From Legionella nagasakiensis (lineage in GTDB: Bacteria > Pseudomonadota > Gammaproteobacteria > Legionellales > Legionellaceae), in NCBI RefSeq assembly GCF_900639915.1, contig NZ_CAAAID010000002.1, positions 124,001 to 188,000 on the forward strand: 64,000 nt of DNA. The letters run 5' to 3'. The notes beneath the pieces are model-generated. The model was not told the DNA's origin. It searched no databases and worked only from the letters and a program-made list of their open reading frames with translations. A program made the position numbers and the translations under genes. This document shows, piece by piece, positions 18,634-26,801 of the stretch (position 1 is the stretch's first letter; every line of letters starts with the position of its first letter).

Positions 18634-18920
18634 TCATCTTAACCAAAGGGCAGTTGCAACGATATAAAAGAAAGACAAAAAGGACTGCGCAAACTTGTCA
18701 TATCGTGTTGCAGCTCTTCTGAACTGCTTGAGTAAAATCTGAAGCCTGTGACGCGGTCAAAAGCTGCCCAGGCGTCAGGATAAACTTAAGCGGCCTGCCC
18801 AGCGATCACACAGAGCATGTATCTTTGTAGAAAAACTGCCTTTAGAACGGCCTAATTCCTGATTTTCTTGTTCCTTTTGCCCCCGGAAGCATGCTGGTGA
18901 GCACGAACAATAGTCGAATT
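18634..18920 (-). pseudogene. IS5-family transposase remnant, frameshifted and internally deleted
   Basis: Read on the reverse strand, three frames in turn give transposase pieces. About 18880-18920 gives STIVRAHQHA, about 18790-18880 gives QENQELGRSKGSFSTKIHALCD, and 18634-18712 gives the C-terminal end RYDKFAQSFLSFFYIVATALWLR followed by a stop at 18634-18636. Between them is LTPGQ. The N-terminal part and much of the centre are gone, so it is dead. I see no clear terminal inverted repeats. It fills most of the 375-base gap between the pump gene and the next gene. Confidence 0.85.
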
Positions 18921-18995
18921 CCTGTAAATACTGATCCAATGAACTATACTAATGATTGTAATTTTCGATAAAAGATTAATGCTTGGGGGAGAATC

Positions 18996-19751
18996 ATGCC
19001 TGATATTAAACAACCATTAGCAAAGAATCATTATGAATATTTAAATGAATTGCTAGGAAAAGAAGGTGACCGAGCATTATCAGCAAAAAAGGAAATGGAG
19101 GATGCTGAGGCTAGAGCCCTTGCAGAAAAAGTGCGGGTTAAGCTAATAGAAATGGAAGCAAGACTAGTAAGTGAATCTACAAATCAAGACCTAAAAGACA
19201 ACATCACAAAAATGAAACGAGTGCTTGAGTTTCTGCAGAGTGAGGAAAAAAGAAGTTCATATAATGCTGCCATATCAACAAGTGTGTCGAGTGCTACTGT
19301 ACAAACTAAAGTGGAGGGGCAAGCAAAAAGTATGGCGATTGTGCCTTTGGTGCCTATAAAAGAGATAATAGATGAATTTGATGACATTAAAAAGCAAATG
19401 AATGGACAGGATAAACCCGGTGGTGGAGGTAAGTATAAAGAGACTGATTTTTCTTATAGAACGGAGGAGGGCCCACCAAAAGTTCATGTTTTTATTTTTC
19501 CTGATGAAGCTTCTGCTAATGCCTTTATTGAAAGACTGTTTAATAAAAATATGGCTATGTTACCAAATGGTTCGCAAGATATGAAAGACGTAAAAAAAGG
19601 ATGGCAACAACAGGCTACCGCACAGCAAACAACAGGGATGAAGGGAGCGCTTGGCGCTATAAAACAGGAAGCTGAGAGAGGTGCATTGGAGGCAGCCTCA
19701 GATTCACCAGACGTCACGTCAACGACACCAAGACTCGGCAGAAGCACATAA
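18996..19751 (+). CDS. Orphan soluble coiled-coil protein, possible Dot/Icm effector
   Basis: The 251-residue protein is not recognised. Residues about 20-85 are charged and helical, likely a coiled coil (AKKEMEDAEARALAEKVRVKLIEME is its core, spread over 30-54). Then come a flexible GQDKPGGGGKYKE linker near 137 and a short alpha-beta segment (VHVFIFPDEASANAFIERLF, about 165-184). The end is polar with Glu, Ser and Thr, like many Dot/Icm effector C-termini. A strong GGGGGAG precedes ATG 18996, with TATACT further upstream as a possible -10. Effector status is a guess from style and context. Confidence 0.65.
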   Translation: MPDIKQPLAKNHYEYLNELLGKEGDRALSAKKEMEDAEARALAEKVRVKLIEMEARLVSESTNQDLKDNITKMKRVLEFLQSEEKRSSYNAAISTSVSSATVQTKVEGQAKSMAIVPLVPIKEIIDEFDDIKKQMNGQDKPGGGGKYKETDFSYRTEEGPPKVHVFIFPDEASANAFIERLFNKNMAMLPNGSQDMKDVKKGWQQQATAQQTTGMKGALGAIKQEAERGALEAASDSPDVTSTTPRLGRST

Positions 19752-20027
19752 TCAAAATTAAGTAAGGACTGAAAGGCCCAGAAAACCATCTTGAATATTA
19801 CTCAAAAACCGATTATAAAAACTAAAATGGAATTATAAACAATAGCTTTGTGGTGTAATCCCTAGAAAAAACAAGGATCATAATAAAATAAGAGAGAAAA
19901 TCGTTATCTATTGAAAAAATATTAACGTAACTGGGGGTAAGGAATGCAAAAATTGTAGAATCACATAAAACTGTATTGAATTACCAATTAATGCCCCTGT
20001 TTTGGTTAAGATGAATATCGGTAGAAC

Positions 20028-20309
20028 TTAGTCTTTTTTCTCTTTTTTACAACAACATCCAGAAAAGAAATTATATAACCAGGCCACGATAACGCCACCA
20101 ATGAAGGCATCAATAAATCCTATGATCCCACCAATGATGCTCCCTACAATGGTGGCGTCGTATCCCACATACACTGTGCCAACGGACGTTACAAAAATCT
20201 CACCGTAAGAAAAAAAATAAGCACTTAAACCCATAAGAAAGAGCGATATGCCCCATACAATACCTAAGGATAATCCCAGTGCTAATGGACTCCATCTGCA
20301 GTTAGTCAT
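20028..20309 (-). CDS. Small two-helix membrane protein, holin-like
   Basis: The 93-residue protein has a first membrane segment SPLALGLSLGIVWGISLFLMGL, a middle strand-like VGTVYVGYDATIVGS, a Gly-rich second segment IIGGIIGFIDAFIGGVIVAWLYNFF, and a tail CCCKKEKKD. It resembles small proteins annotated as bacteriophage-holin-like in gammaproteobacteria, though no phage genes are nearby. ATG 20309 is taken because AGGAG lies six bases before it. The function is unknown. The 276-base gap on its 3' side shows nothing I can name. Confidence 0.7.
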   Translation of the reverse strand: MTNCRWSPLALGLSLGIVWGISLFLMGLSAYFFSYGEIFVTSVGTVYVGYDATIVGSIIGGIIGFIDAFIGGVIVAWLYNFFSGCCCKKEKKD

Positions 20310-20501
20310 CACAATCTCCTTGTTATAACTATATACTTAATTATAGACTTTTTATTGCCAATTTTATTGGACAGGATTTAAGTTCTGTTGGATTAATCTA
20401 TTTTCTATCGAATATCAAATCATGAAAAAGTTAAGAAGCTGGTAAATGTTTTAATAATCCGTATGATCCTATCTTTATTTCATGATGACTGAGGTATGGA
20501 A

Positions 20502-21065
20502 ATGTATATCGCTGGTGTGGATGAAGTTGGACGAGGTCCGTTGGCAGGGCCTGTTGTTGCCGCCGCTGTTATTCTGGATGCTCCTATCGCAGGGGTAACG
20601 GATTCCAAACTGTTGACTGCATCACGCAGAAAAGAATTAGCGGTTGAAATTAAAGAAAGAGCAATCTGCTATGCTTACGGACGAGCTGAAGTCGATGAAA
20701 TTAATCAATTAAATATTCATCATGCCACGCTGCTGGCTATGAAAAGAGCCATTGAAACATTAGCCATTGCCCCGGAAAAGATTTTGGTGGACGGTCTTCA
20801 TGTGCCGAATGTTGCCGTTCCTTGTTATTCGATTGTGAAAGGCGATCTACTCATTGCAGAAATAAGTGCTGCCTCGATCATTGCTAAAGTTTATCGTGAT
20901 GAAGAAATGGAACGAATGGATAATGATTATCCTGGTTATGGCTTTGCCGCCCATAAAGGTTATTCTACAGCAGTCCACCAACGAGCATTGGAACGATTAG
21001 GCCCGTGCGCCATTCACAGAAAATATTTCAGCCGCGTTGCCGCTCTATCGGTTAATCAAGAATAG
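20502..21065 (+). CDS. rnhB: Ribonuclease HII
   Basis: The 187-residue enzyme removes ribonucleotides from [22 protein letters not shown] holds the DE catalytic pair, and [15 protein letters not shown], the DG in ILVDGL, and [15 protein letters not shown] follow. GAGG seven bases upstream favours ATG 20502 over ATG 20496. It converges on rodA with about 40 bases between them. Confidence 0.96.
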   Translation: MYIAGVDEVGRGPLAGPVVAAAVILDAPIAGVTDSKLLTASRRKELAVEIKERAICYAYGRAEVDEINQLNIHHATLLAMKRAIETLAIAPEKILVDGLHVPNVAVPCYSIVKGDLLIAEISAASIIAKVYRDEEMERMDNDYPGYGFAAHKGYSTAVHQRALERLGPCAIHRKYFSRVAALSVNQE

Positions 21066-21105
21066 GAGGCTTGAAGCATCAAGAAGATGGGTTGATATTC
21101 ATGGG

Positions 21106-22227
21106 TCATCCATTAAGATTATCAAATAAAATTCGATGTGAACTGATGGACATGAGAATGCCAAAAGCCGCAAGAAACGTCACCATTGCTGTGCCGCCAT
21201 AGCTAATCAAAGGTAAAGGAATGCCTACAACAGGTAAAATACCCATCACCATGCCGATGTTTACAAAGGCTGAAATAAAAAAAGTCATCGCCAGGCTTGC
21301 AGCCAACAAGCGTGTGTAGCTGGTCTGAGCATGTCTTGCAATATGTAAACCTCGTAGTGATATGAGAGCAACCAGGATGATCAAAATAATACTGCCAATA
21401 AAACCAAATTCTTCGCCGCTGACTGCAAAAATAAAATCGGTTGCATGTTCAGGTAAAAAATTAAGATGTGACTGACTGCCTGCTAACCATCCTTTACCAA
21501 AAGCGCCTCCTGAGCCTATGGCGATTTTCGATTGAATGATATGATAACCGGCATCCAACGGATCGTTTTCAGGATTTAGAAACGTAATAATTCGCTGTTT
21601 CTGATAATCATGTAAAACATGCCATAATAAAGGCATTGTTAACCCTAGGGCAATTGCCAGAAACAATATGACGCGCATTTGAATGCCAGCAAGAAAGATG
21701 ACGGACAAGCCGGCGGCAATAACCATAAGACCCGTACCCAAATCAGGTTGTTTTGCAATCAAGAGAGCGGGTATAAAAATGATGATTGCTGCAAGAAACA
21801 ATGATTTGACGTTAATGGGTAAAGAGGTACGGTCGAAATACCAAGCCGCCATCATTGGAACAGCAAGCTTCATAATTTCAGAGGGTTGAAAGCGAAATAG
21901 ACCTAAATCGAGCCAACGCTGCGCGCCTTTACCAATTTTCCCCATAACCATCACCGCAATCAATAAGGTCAGGCCAATGCCATAAATCCATGGTGTCCAT
22001 AATTTATACTTGTGAGGGGGGATAAACGCAAACACCATCATGACAGCGGCGGCTAGGCCTAAACGTAATAATTGCCTTATGACCATTCCCATGTTTTGGT
22101 TTGACGCACTGTATAAAATAAGCAAGCCTAAGGCTACTAATAAGAGCAACAAACCCAATAAAGGATAATCAACATGCAATGATTTTGGGGTAAACCGATA
22201 AATAGGACGAGTTTGATTTATGTTCAT
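21106..22227 (-). CDS. rodA: Peptidoglycan glycosyltransferase RodA (elongasome)
   Basis: This is a 373-residue SEDS membrane protein with about ten helices. Conserved parts are GKGAQRWLDLGLFRFQPSEIMKL (the family's WxxxG and PSE region), AKQPDLGTG, GSGGAFGKGWLAG and FLPEHATDFIFAVSGEEFGF. RodA polymerises glycan strands for side-wall growth with PBP2. It overlaps mrdA by four bases (ATGA), so they are translationally coupled. Confidence 0.97.
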   Translation of the reverse strand: MNINQTRPIYRFTPKSLHVDYPLLGLLLLLVALGLLILYSASNQNMGMVIRQLLRLGLAAAVMMVFAFIPPHKYKLWTPWIYGIGLTLLIAVMVMGKIGKGAQRWLDLGLFRFQPSEIMKLAVPMMAAWYFDRTSLPINVKSLFLAAIIIFIPALLIAKQPDLGTGLMVIAAGLSVIFLAGIQMRVILFLAIALGLTMPLLWHVLHDYQKQRIITFLNPENDPLDAGYHIIQSKIAIGSGGAFGKGWLAGSQSHLNFLPEHATDFIFAVSGEEFGFIGSIILIILVALISLRGLHIARHAQTSYTRLLAASLAMTFFISAFVNIGMVMGILPVVGIPLPLISYGGTAMVTFLAAFGILMSISSHRILFDNLNG

Positions 22228-24074
22228 GTTACGTTATTCTTTTGATTCAAATCAAAGTAAGCATCCATGATCTTGCGAGCGACGATGGATGCAATAAAAT
22301 CATTTTCTACCAGCACGGAGATGGCAATCTCAGGCTTTTCGACGGGGGAAAAAGCAATGAACAGAGAATGATCTCGCAGTGCTTCTGGAATGTCCTGATA
22401 GCTTTTTTTCTCATATTGATTACCGCTAAATACTTGAGCCGTTCCTGTTTTTCCTGCAACGCTATAGGCGGAATTACGGCCAAAGCGATGCCCCGTTCCT
22501 TCTTGACTGCTGATGACATTTTGCATGGCCTCGATGACAATTGTCCAATGAACATTGTCTTTTAATTGGACTGGATATTCCTCTAAAGGCTTATACAGAT
22601 GTGTTTTACCATTGTCTTCAACCGAACGGCTGAACAGATGGGGACGAAACCGACGACCATGTGAACTTAATGCCGCGGTTGCATTAGCCAGCTGTAAAGG
22701 AGAAGCCAGCATAAAGCCTTGGCCTATAGAAGTGATTAATGTATCACCTGGATACCAAGACATTCCTCGACTTCTTCGTTTCCAAGTTGGGCCGGGAACG
22801 ATGCCTGGTGCTTCTTCCAATAAATCGACATGAGACAGTTGCCCAAAGCCAAATTGCATTAAAATGTCTTCAATGGCTGAAATACCCAGTTTATTCCCCA
22901 GTTGATAAAAATAAGTATCACATGAAACAGTAATAGCTCGTTTAAGATTAATGATGCCATGACCTCTGCGTTTCCAGTCACGGTATTTATGACTCACGCC
23001 GGGAAGACCATACCATCCCGGGTCATAAATTTTAGTGGTTGGCGTAATGGTTCCTTTTTCAAGCCCCGCCAAAGCGATAAAAGGCTTAACGGTTGATGCG
23101 GGTGGATAAAGGCCACGAACAGCGCGATTATATAAAGGTTTGTCCTGAGCATTGGTCAATTGCTGATAATCTTTGCTACTGATGCCATTCACAAAAAGAT
23201 TTGGATCGAAACTCGGCGTGCTTACCATGGCCAAAATATCACCGTCCTTGACATTCATGACCACGGCCGCTCCCCGTTTTCCCTCCAATGCTTTGTATAC
23301 GGCTTCTTGCAAGCGAGCATCAATGGTAAGATAAATTTTTGCTCCTGATATGGGTGCTTGCTTGCTTAAAACACGTAATGTTCGCCCACTTACATCGGTT
23401 TCTATTTGCTGGTAGCCTACTCGACCATGCAGGGTCTTTTCATAGTAACGTTCAATGCCTGATTTGCCGATAAAATTAGTGGCGCGATAGTTGGTGTTAT
23501 CGACTTGCTGTAGTTCCTGCACATTAATCCGCCCGACATAGCCAAGCAAGTGCGCCATGACTGGTCCTCTGGGATAATAACGCATCAGCCTTGCTTTAAT
23601 GCTGACGCCAGGAAACAAATACTGATTGCTGGCAAAAATGGCCACTTCTTCCTCGGTTAACTTGAGTTTTAAAGGGATAGGAACGTAGGAACGATTTTGG
23701 CGACGGGCGTGTTTAAAATTATCAATGTCATCATCGGTAATGGATGGTATCAACTCTTTTAATTTTGCCAGTGTTTCGTGCAGATTTGCTACTCGTTCAG
23801 GAATCACTTCAAGCACGTAAACAGGAATGTTGTCGGCAAGAATTATCCCATTCTTATCAAGAATAATACCGCGGGGAGGAGCAATAGGGATAATGCTCAT
23901 TTGATTTTTCAAGGATAATGTGGCGTAGCGTTTAAATTGAGAAAATTGCAAATAGGCTAAGCGTAAAATCAAAATAAAGGACAATATGACCAGTAATGCC
24001 ACCAGCAAGCTTAAACGAAAGCGATGTACTTGCAATTCTTGGCGGTCATTTTTAACGGAGTCATTCAAACGCAT
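22224..24074 (-). CDS. mrdA: Penicillin-binding protein 2 (elongation transpeptidase)
   Basis: The 616-residue class B PBP cross-links side-wall peptidoglycan with RodA. It has one membrane anchor (LSLLVALLVILSFILILRLAYLQ, spread over about 22-45), a pedestal with PPRGIILDKNG, and the transpeptidase domain with PPASTVKPF (active serine), a mid-domain SCD in SCDTYFYQ, and GKTGTAQV. It is the first gene of the mrdA-rodA pair. The usual upstream neighbour rlmH is displaced by an opposite-strand gene (24213-25787). Confidence 0.97.
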   Translation of the reverse strand: MRLNDSVKNDRQELQVHRFRLSLLVALLVILSFILILRLAYLQFSQFKRYATLSLKNQMSIIPIAPPRGIILDKNGIILADNIPVYVLEVIPERVANLHETLAKLKELIPSITDDDIDNFKHARRQNRSYVPIPLKLKLTEEEVAIFASNQYLFPGVSIKARLMRYYPRGPVMAHLLGYVGRINVQELQQVDNTNYRATNFIGKSGIERYYEKTLHGRVGYQQIETDVSGRTLRVLSKQAPISGAKIYLTIDARLQEAVYKALEGKRGAAVVMNVKDGDILAMVSTPSFDPNLFVNGISSKDYQQLTNAQDKPLYNRAVRGLYPPASTVKPFIALAGLEKGTITPTTKIYDPGWYGLPGVSHKYRDWKRRGHGIINLKRAITVSCDTYFYQLGNKLGISAIEDILMQFGFGQLSHVDLLEEAPGIVPGPTWKRRSRGMSWYPGDTLITSIGQGFMLASPLQLANATAALSSHGRRFRPHLFSRSVEDNGKTHLYKPLEEYPVQLKDNVHWTIVIEAMQNVISSQEGTGHRFGRNSAYSVAGKTGTAQVFSGNQYEKKSYQDIPEALRDHSLFIAFSPVEKPEIAISVLVENDFIASIVARKIMDAYFDLNQKNNVT

Positions 24075-24140
24075 CTTAAATACAGCATAGTTTGGTGGTG
24101 ATTTGTAAAGTTATGTAAAGAAATATTAAAGATCACGGTG

Positions 24141-24180
24141 TTTAATATTATCTTAATGTTTTATGCATATTGTCTATAAT
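24141..24180 (+). promoter_or_regulatory. PmrA-box-like site with -10 for the effector candidate
   Basis: TTTAATATTATCTTAATGTT at 24141-24160 is two cTTAATatT-type repeats with a two-base gap, 16 of the 18 repeat bases matching. TATAAT at 24175-24180 starts 14 bases after the box, so the box would cover the -35 region. The start codon follows 32 bases later. The consensus is from memory of published Legionella and Coxiella work. Confidence 0.65.
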
Positions 24181-24212
24181 TAATCTATTAAAATTTTATT
24201 TTAGAGACAGTG

Positions 24213-25787
24213 ATGACCATTTTATATCTAGATGACAATGATAAGGATTCAGCAGAAGCCTTGGCGGCTGTACACCGCGATCGGGCTTTAAGACTTGATG
24301 ACGTGAGGGAAAGAACGCTGCGTGATCATGATATTACATTATGTGCCCATACGGATGATGAGCGTACTACCATTGGTGGTAAAACACCCCGTGAACTGGC
24401 AAGAGATCTAGCCCGCAAATATGGTGATAATAAAGCAAATCTTCAGGATGTTTATCTTATTTCTTGCGAGGCTGGCATGGGGCAGCCATCGCTTGCCCAG
24501 CAATTGGCTATCGAAATGAGAAACACTGGATTTGCAGCAGGAATTCGTATCCATGCAGCCAATCCAGTGAATGCGGATGAACTTCATGGCATGCGCGTTG
24601 AAGTAGTAACCAGACCAGGGGCATGGACCCTGGGTGCTCGCGGAGATGTTCGGGCATTTTTTTATGGTAATGAGCATAGTTATGAAGTTGATAGTCAGAT
24701 TGAAGATGCTGAAGAGAGTGGTAACCGAAGGGAAGCCACTCGTTTATTTAGAGCAAGAAGCACCGATAGCCGCTACGTAAAAACAGACATTTTCGATACC
24801 CATGATTACAAAGAGGAATTGAATCGGGCGCATCATACGTTTACTACGGCAGGGCCGGGGCCAAAGCCTAATCGTGCCGTGTTAAAAGCCATAGAAATAC
24901 TACAAACGGTTATCGCTGTACCGGCTGCAAGACATGGCTTTTCTGAGGAAGAAAAAGAAAGATTAATCCCTAAATTGATGGCTGCCATCCATGGCTGGGA
25001 AAGAAAGGATGGCGAGATTAAAGTGGGTGGGGAAGTAATTAAACGTAAGAGCGGTCCTGATGCCCGATTTATTGGTTTAAAAGACATGCCCAATGCGTCA
25101 GTGGATGAGATCATTGCCAAACTTAATGAGGTTCGGGACGTTTTAGGCAGAAGAAGTGTATTCGGAAGCTCGAATTTTCAAACCATAATTGGGGTTGTTA
25201 GCAGACAGTTGCATGAATTGGAGGAGCCTATGCGACCTTACCATCAACGAATGGTGGGTAGCCGACCCTCAACACCACCGGTTGTCCATCCGGCTTTAGC
25301 CCAGTTAAATCATGTGTCAGAGCCAAGTCGTAAGCATGGAACAGCCCGAGTGGTGCCAGCACCGGACAGCACCTCTCTGGTTAGAGGAGAAGCTTTGTTC
25401 CGCCAAGCATTGCAAGGCTATATTGTGGACCGCCAAAGAACGAATACCGACTATTTTTATGGGGGATGGACGACATTTTGGAATTGGATTGCGAATGGTT
25501 TCCGGGCCTTATGCGGCATGGACCAGATTCCTATTGAAGCCAAAAGTAGAGACGTAAAAATAGCAGCCGCTGAGCGATTAAGTCGTGGTGAAGCCTTGTC
25601 CGAGCAAGAGGTAGCAGCGACTAAAGAAGGACGATTAGGAGAATTGGTTCGTGCTCGTGATGATGCAGCTTCACTAGCCAAAATCGCCACCAGGCATGGA
25701 TTTTTACCAGAAGCTCCGGATAGGAGGTCTGACGAAACAGAACGGCCAAGAAGTGGAGGAAGTGGGATGGCTCCAGGTTTTAAATGA
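24213..25787 (+). CDS. Putative Dot/Icm effector with a caspase-like (clan CD / C80-type) cysteine protease domain
   Basis: The 524-residue orphan starts at ATG 24213 (GTG 24210 is in frame just before). Its N-terminal 140 residues look like the C80/clostripain/CHAT fold. A strand ends in His (ITLCAHTDD, His46), followed by GGKTPRELARDLA, then a strand ending in Cys (VYLISCEAG, Cys85), then LAQQLAIEMRNTGF. The His-to-Cys spacing and the GG-x-TP-x-ELA helix match autoprocessing toxin proteases. The middle is helical and unrecognised. Near residue 415 is an aromatic hydrophobic stretch (TTFWNWIANGFRALCG), and the tail is Arg/Glu/Gly-rich. A PmrA-like promoter and its position inside a conserved operon support effector status. 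Protease activity is inferred. Confidence 0.75.
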   Translation: MTILYLDDNDKDSAEALAAVHRDRALRLDDVRERTLRDHDITLCAHTDDERTTIGGKTPRELARDLARKYGDNKANLQDVYLISCEAGMGQPSLAQQLAIEMRNTGFAAGIRIHAANPVNADELHGMRVEVVTRPGAWTLGARGDVRAFFYGNEHSYEVDSQIEDAEESGNRREATRLFRARSTDSRYVKTDIFDTHDYKEELNRAHHTFTTAGPGPKPNRAVLKAIEILQTVIAVPAARHGFSEEEKERLIPKLMAAIHGWERKDGEIKVGGEVIKRKSGPDARFIGLKDMPNASVDEIIAKLNEVRDVLGRRSVFGSSNFQTIIGVVSRQLHELEEPMRPYHQRMVGSRPSTPPVVHPALAQLNHVSEPSRKHGTARVVPAPDSTSLVRGEALFRQALQGYIVDRQRTNTDYFYGGWTTFWNWIANGFRALCGMDQIPIEAKSRDVKIAAAERLSRGEALSEQEVAATKEGRLGELVRARDDAASLAKIATRHGFLPEAPDRRSDETERPRSGGSGMAPGFK

Positions 25788-25838
25788 GGTGTTTGTTGCT
25801 TCATTATGCATGAGAAAATCATACTTTGGTTATATACT

Positions 25839-26309
25839 TTATTTATGGTAAGGATGGTTTTTTAGAATAGACCAGGCTCGGTAAATTGCTTCAATAAAAA
25901 TGATTCGTACTAAGGGGTGCGGCAACGTTAGTTTCGATAAAGACCAGCACTCATCACATCGCGCTACCAATTCACGGGAAAGTCCTTCCGGCCCACCAAT
26001 CAGGAAGCATAAATGGCTGTTGATATGTTGTAATTGTTCGAGTTTACGTGCTAATTGCTCACTACTGAAGGATTCGCCAGTCATATCTAGGGCAATGATT
26101 CGAGCTCCTTGTGGAATGGCTGCTGCCATCAGAGTTGCTTCTTTTTCTAAAATGCGGGTTAAATCCGCTGATTTTCCTCGGCGTAATAGTGGAATTTCAA
26201 TCAGCGTCAGGGCAATGCCATCCTGCAATCGTTTTTTATAGTCACTGACCGCTTCATTAACCCAGGAAGGCATTTTATTACCTAGCGTAATTAAAGTAAT
26301 TTTTAACAT
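25839..26309 (-). CDS. rlmH: 23S rRNA (pseudouridine1915-N3)-methyltransferase
   Basis: The 156-residue SPOUT enzyme methylates pseudouridine 1915 of 23S rRNA on the 70S ribosome. It shows [16 protein letters not shown], the knot segment [14 protein letters not shown], and the family ending [30 protein letters not shown] (spread over the last 30 residues). It lies about 100 bases after rsfS on the same strand, the usual order. The next usual genes, mrdA-rodA, are separated from it by the opposite-strand effector candidate. Confidence 0.97.
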   Translation of the reverse strand: MLKITLITLGNKMPSWVNEAVSDYKKRLQDGIALTLIEIPLLRRGKSADLTRILEKEATLMAAAIPQGARIIALDMTGESFSSEQLARKLEQLQHINSHLCFLIGGPEGLSRELVARCDECWSLSKLTLPHPLVRIIFIEAIYRAWSILKNHPYHK

Positions 26310-26407
26310 AAACCTTGTATGACCCAGGCTCCCTTTAAAAAAGGAAAGAGCTTAAGATGTTAATCTATACAATAATGTGCTTAAAAAAGAAGAGGTTGGG
26401 AGAAATC

Positions 26408-26737
26408 TTAAGACGTTTGCTGCCACAATCCTTCAAGATTATAAAATGCACGGTTTTCGGGTTGCATGACATGGACAACAAAATCACCAAAATCAATTAA
26501 AGCCCATTCACCATATTCAAGACCATGATGACTTAAAGCAGGAAGCCCCGCTGCTTTCATTTGCTCCATGACATGTTCAGCAATCGATTTTACGTGACGG
26601 GACGAACGGCCATTGCATATGACCATATAATCAGTCACACTGGTTTGGTCACGAACATCTAAAACAGTAATCTCATTGGCTTGAATGTCTTCTAAAGAAG
26701 CAATGAGCGTTTCTAATAGGGGATGTTTATCTGGCAT
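26408..26737 (-). CDS. rsfS: Ribosomal silencing factor RsfS
   Basis: The 109-residue protein binds ribosomal protein uL14 and stops subunit joining in starvation. It has the family's VLDVRDQTSVTDYMVICNGRSSRHVKSIAEHV (spread over about 24-55), then GLEYGEWALIDFGDFVVHVM, and ends in FYNLEGLW. It is probably co-transcribed with rlmH. Confidence 0.96.
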   Translation of the reverse strand: MPDKHPLLETLIASLEDIQANEITVLDVRDQTSVTDYMVICNGRSSRHVKSIAEHVMEQMKAAGLPALSHHGLEYGEWALIDFGDFVVHVMQPENRAFYNLEGLWQQTS

Positions 26738-26801
26738 AGAAGAGTATCAATTCATTAAATCGGCCGCGCGAAGTATAACAGCAATTCAGATAAGCAACCA
26801 C

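Noticed and set aside
20028-20309. Prophage remnant suggested by the holin-like protein
   Set aside because: No other phage gene, integrase or attachment site is seen nearby; the resemblance is to a widespread small membrane protein.
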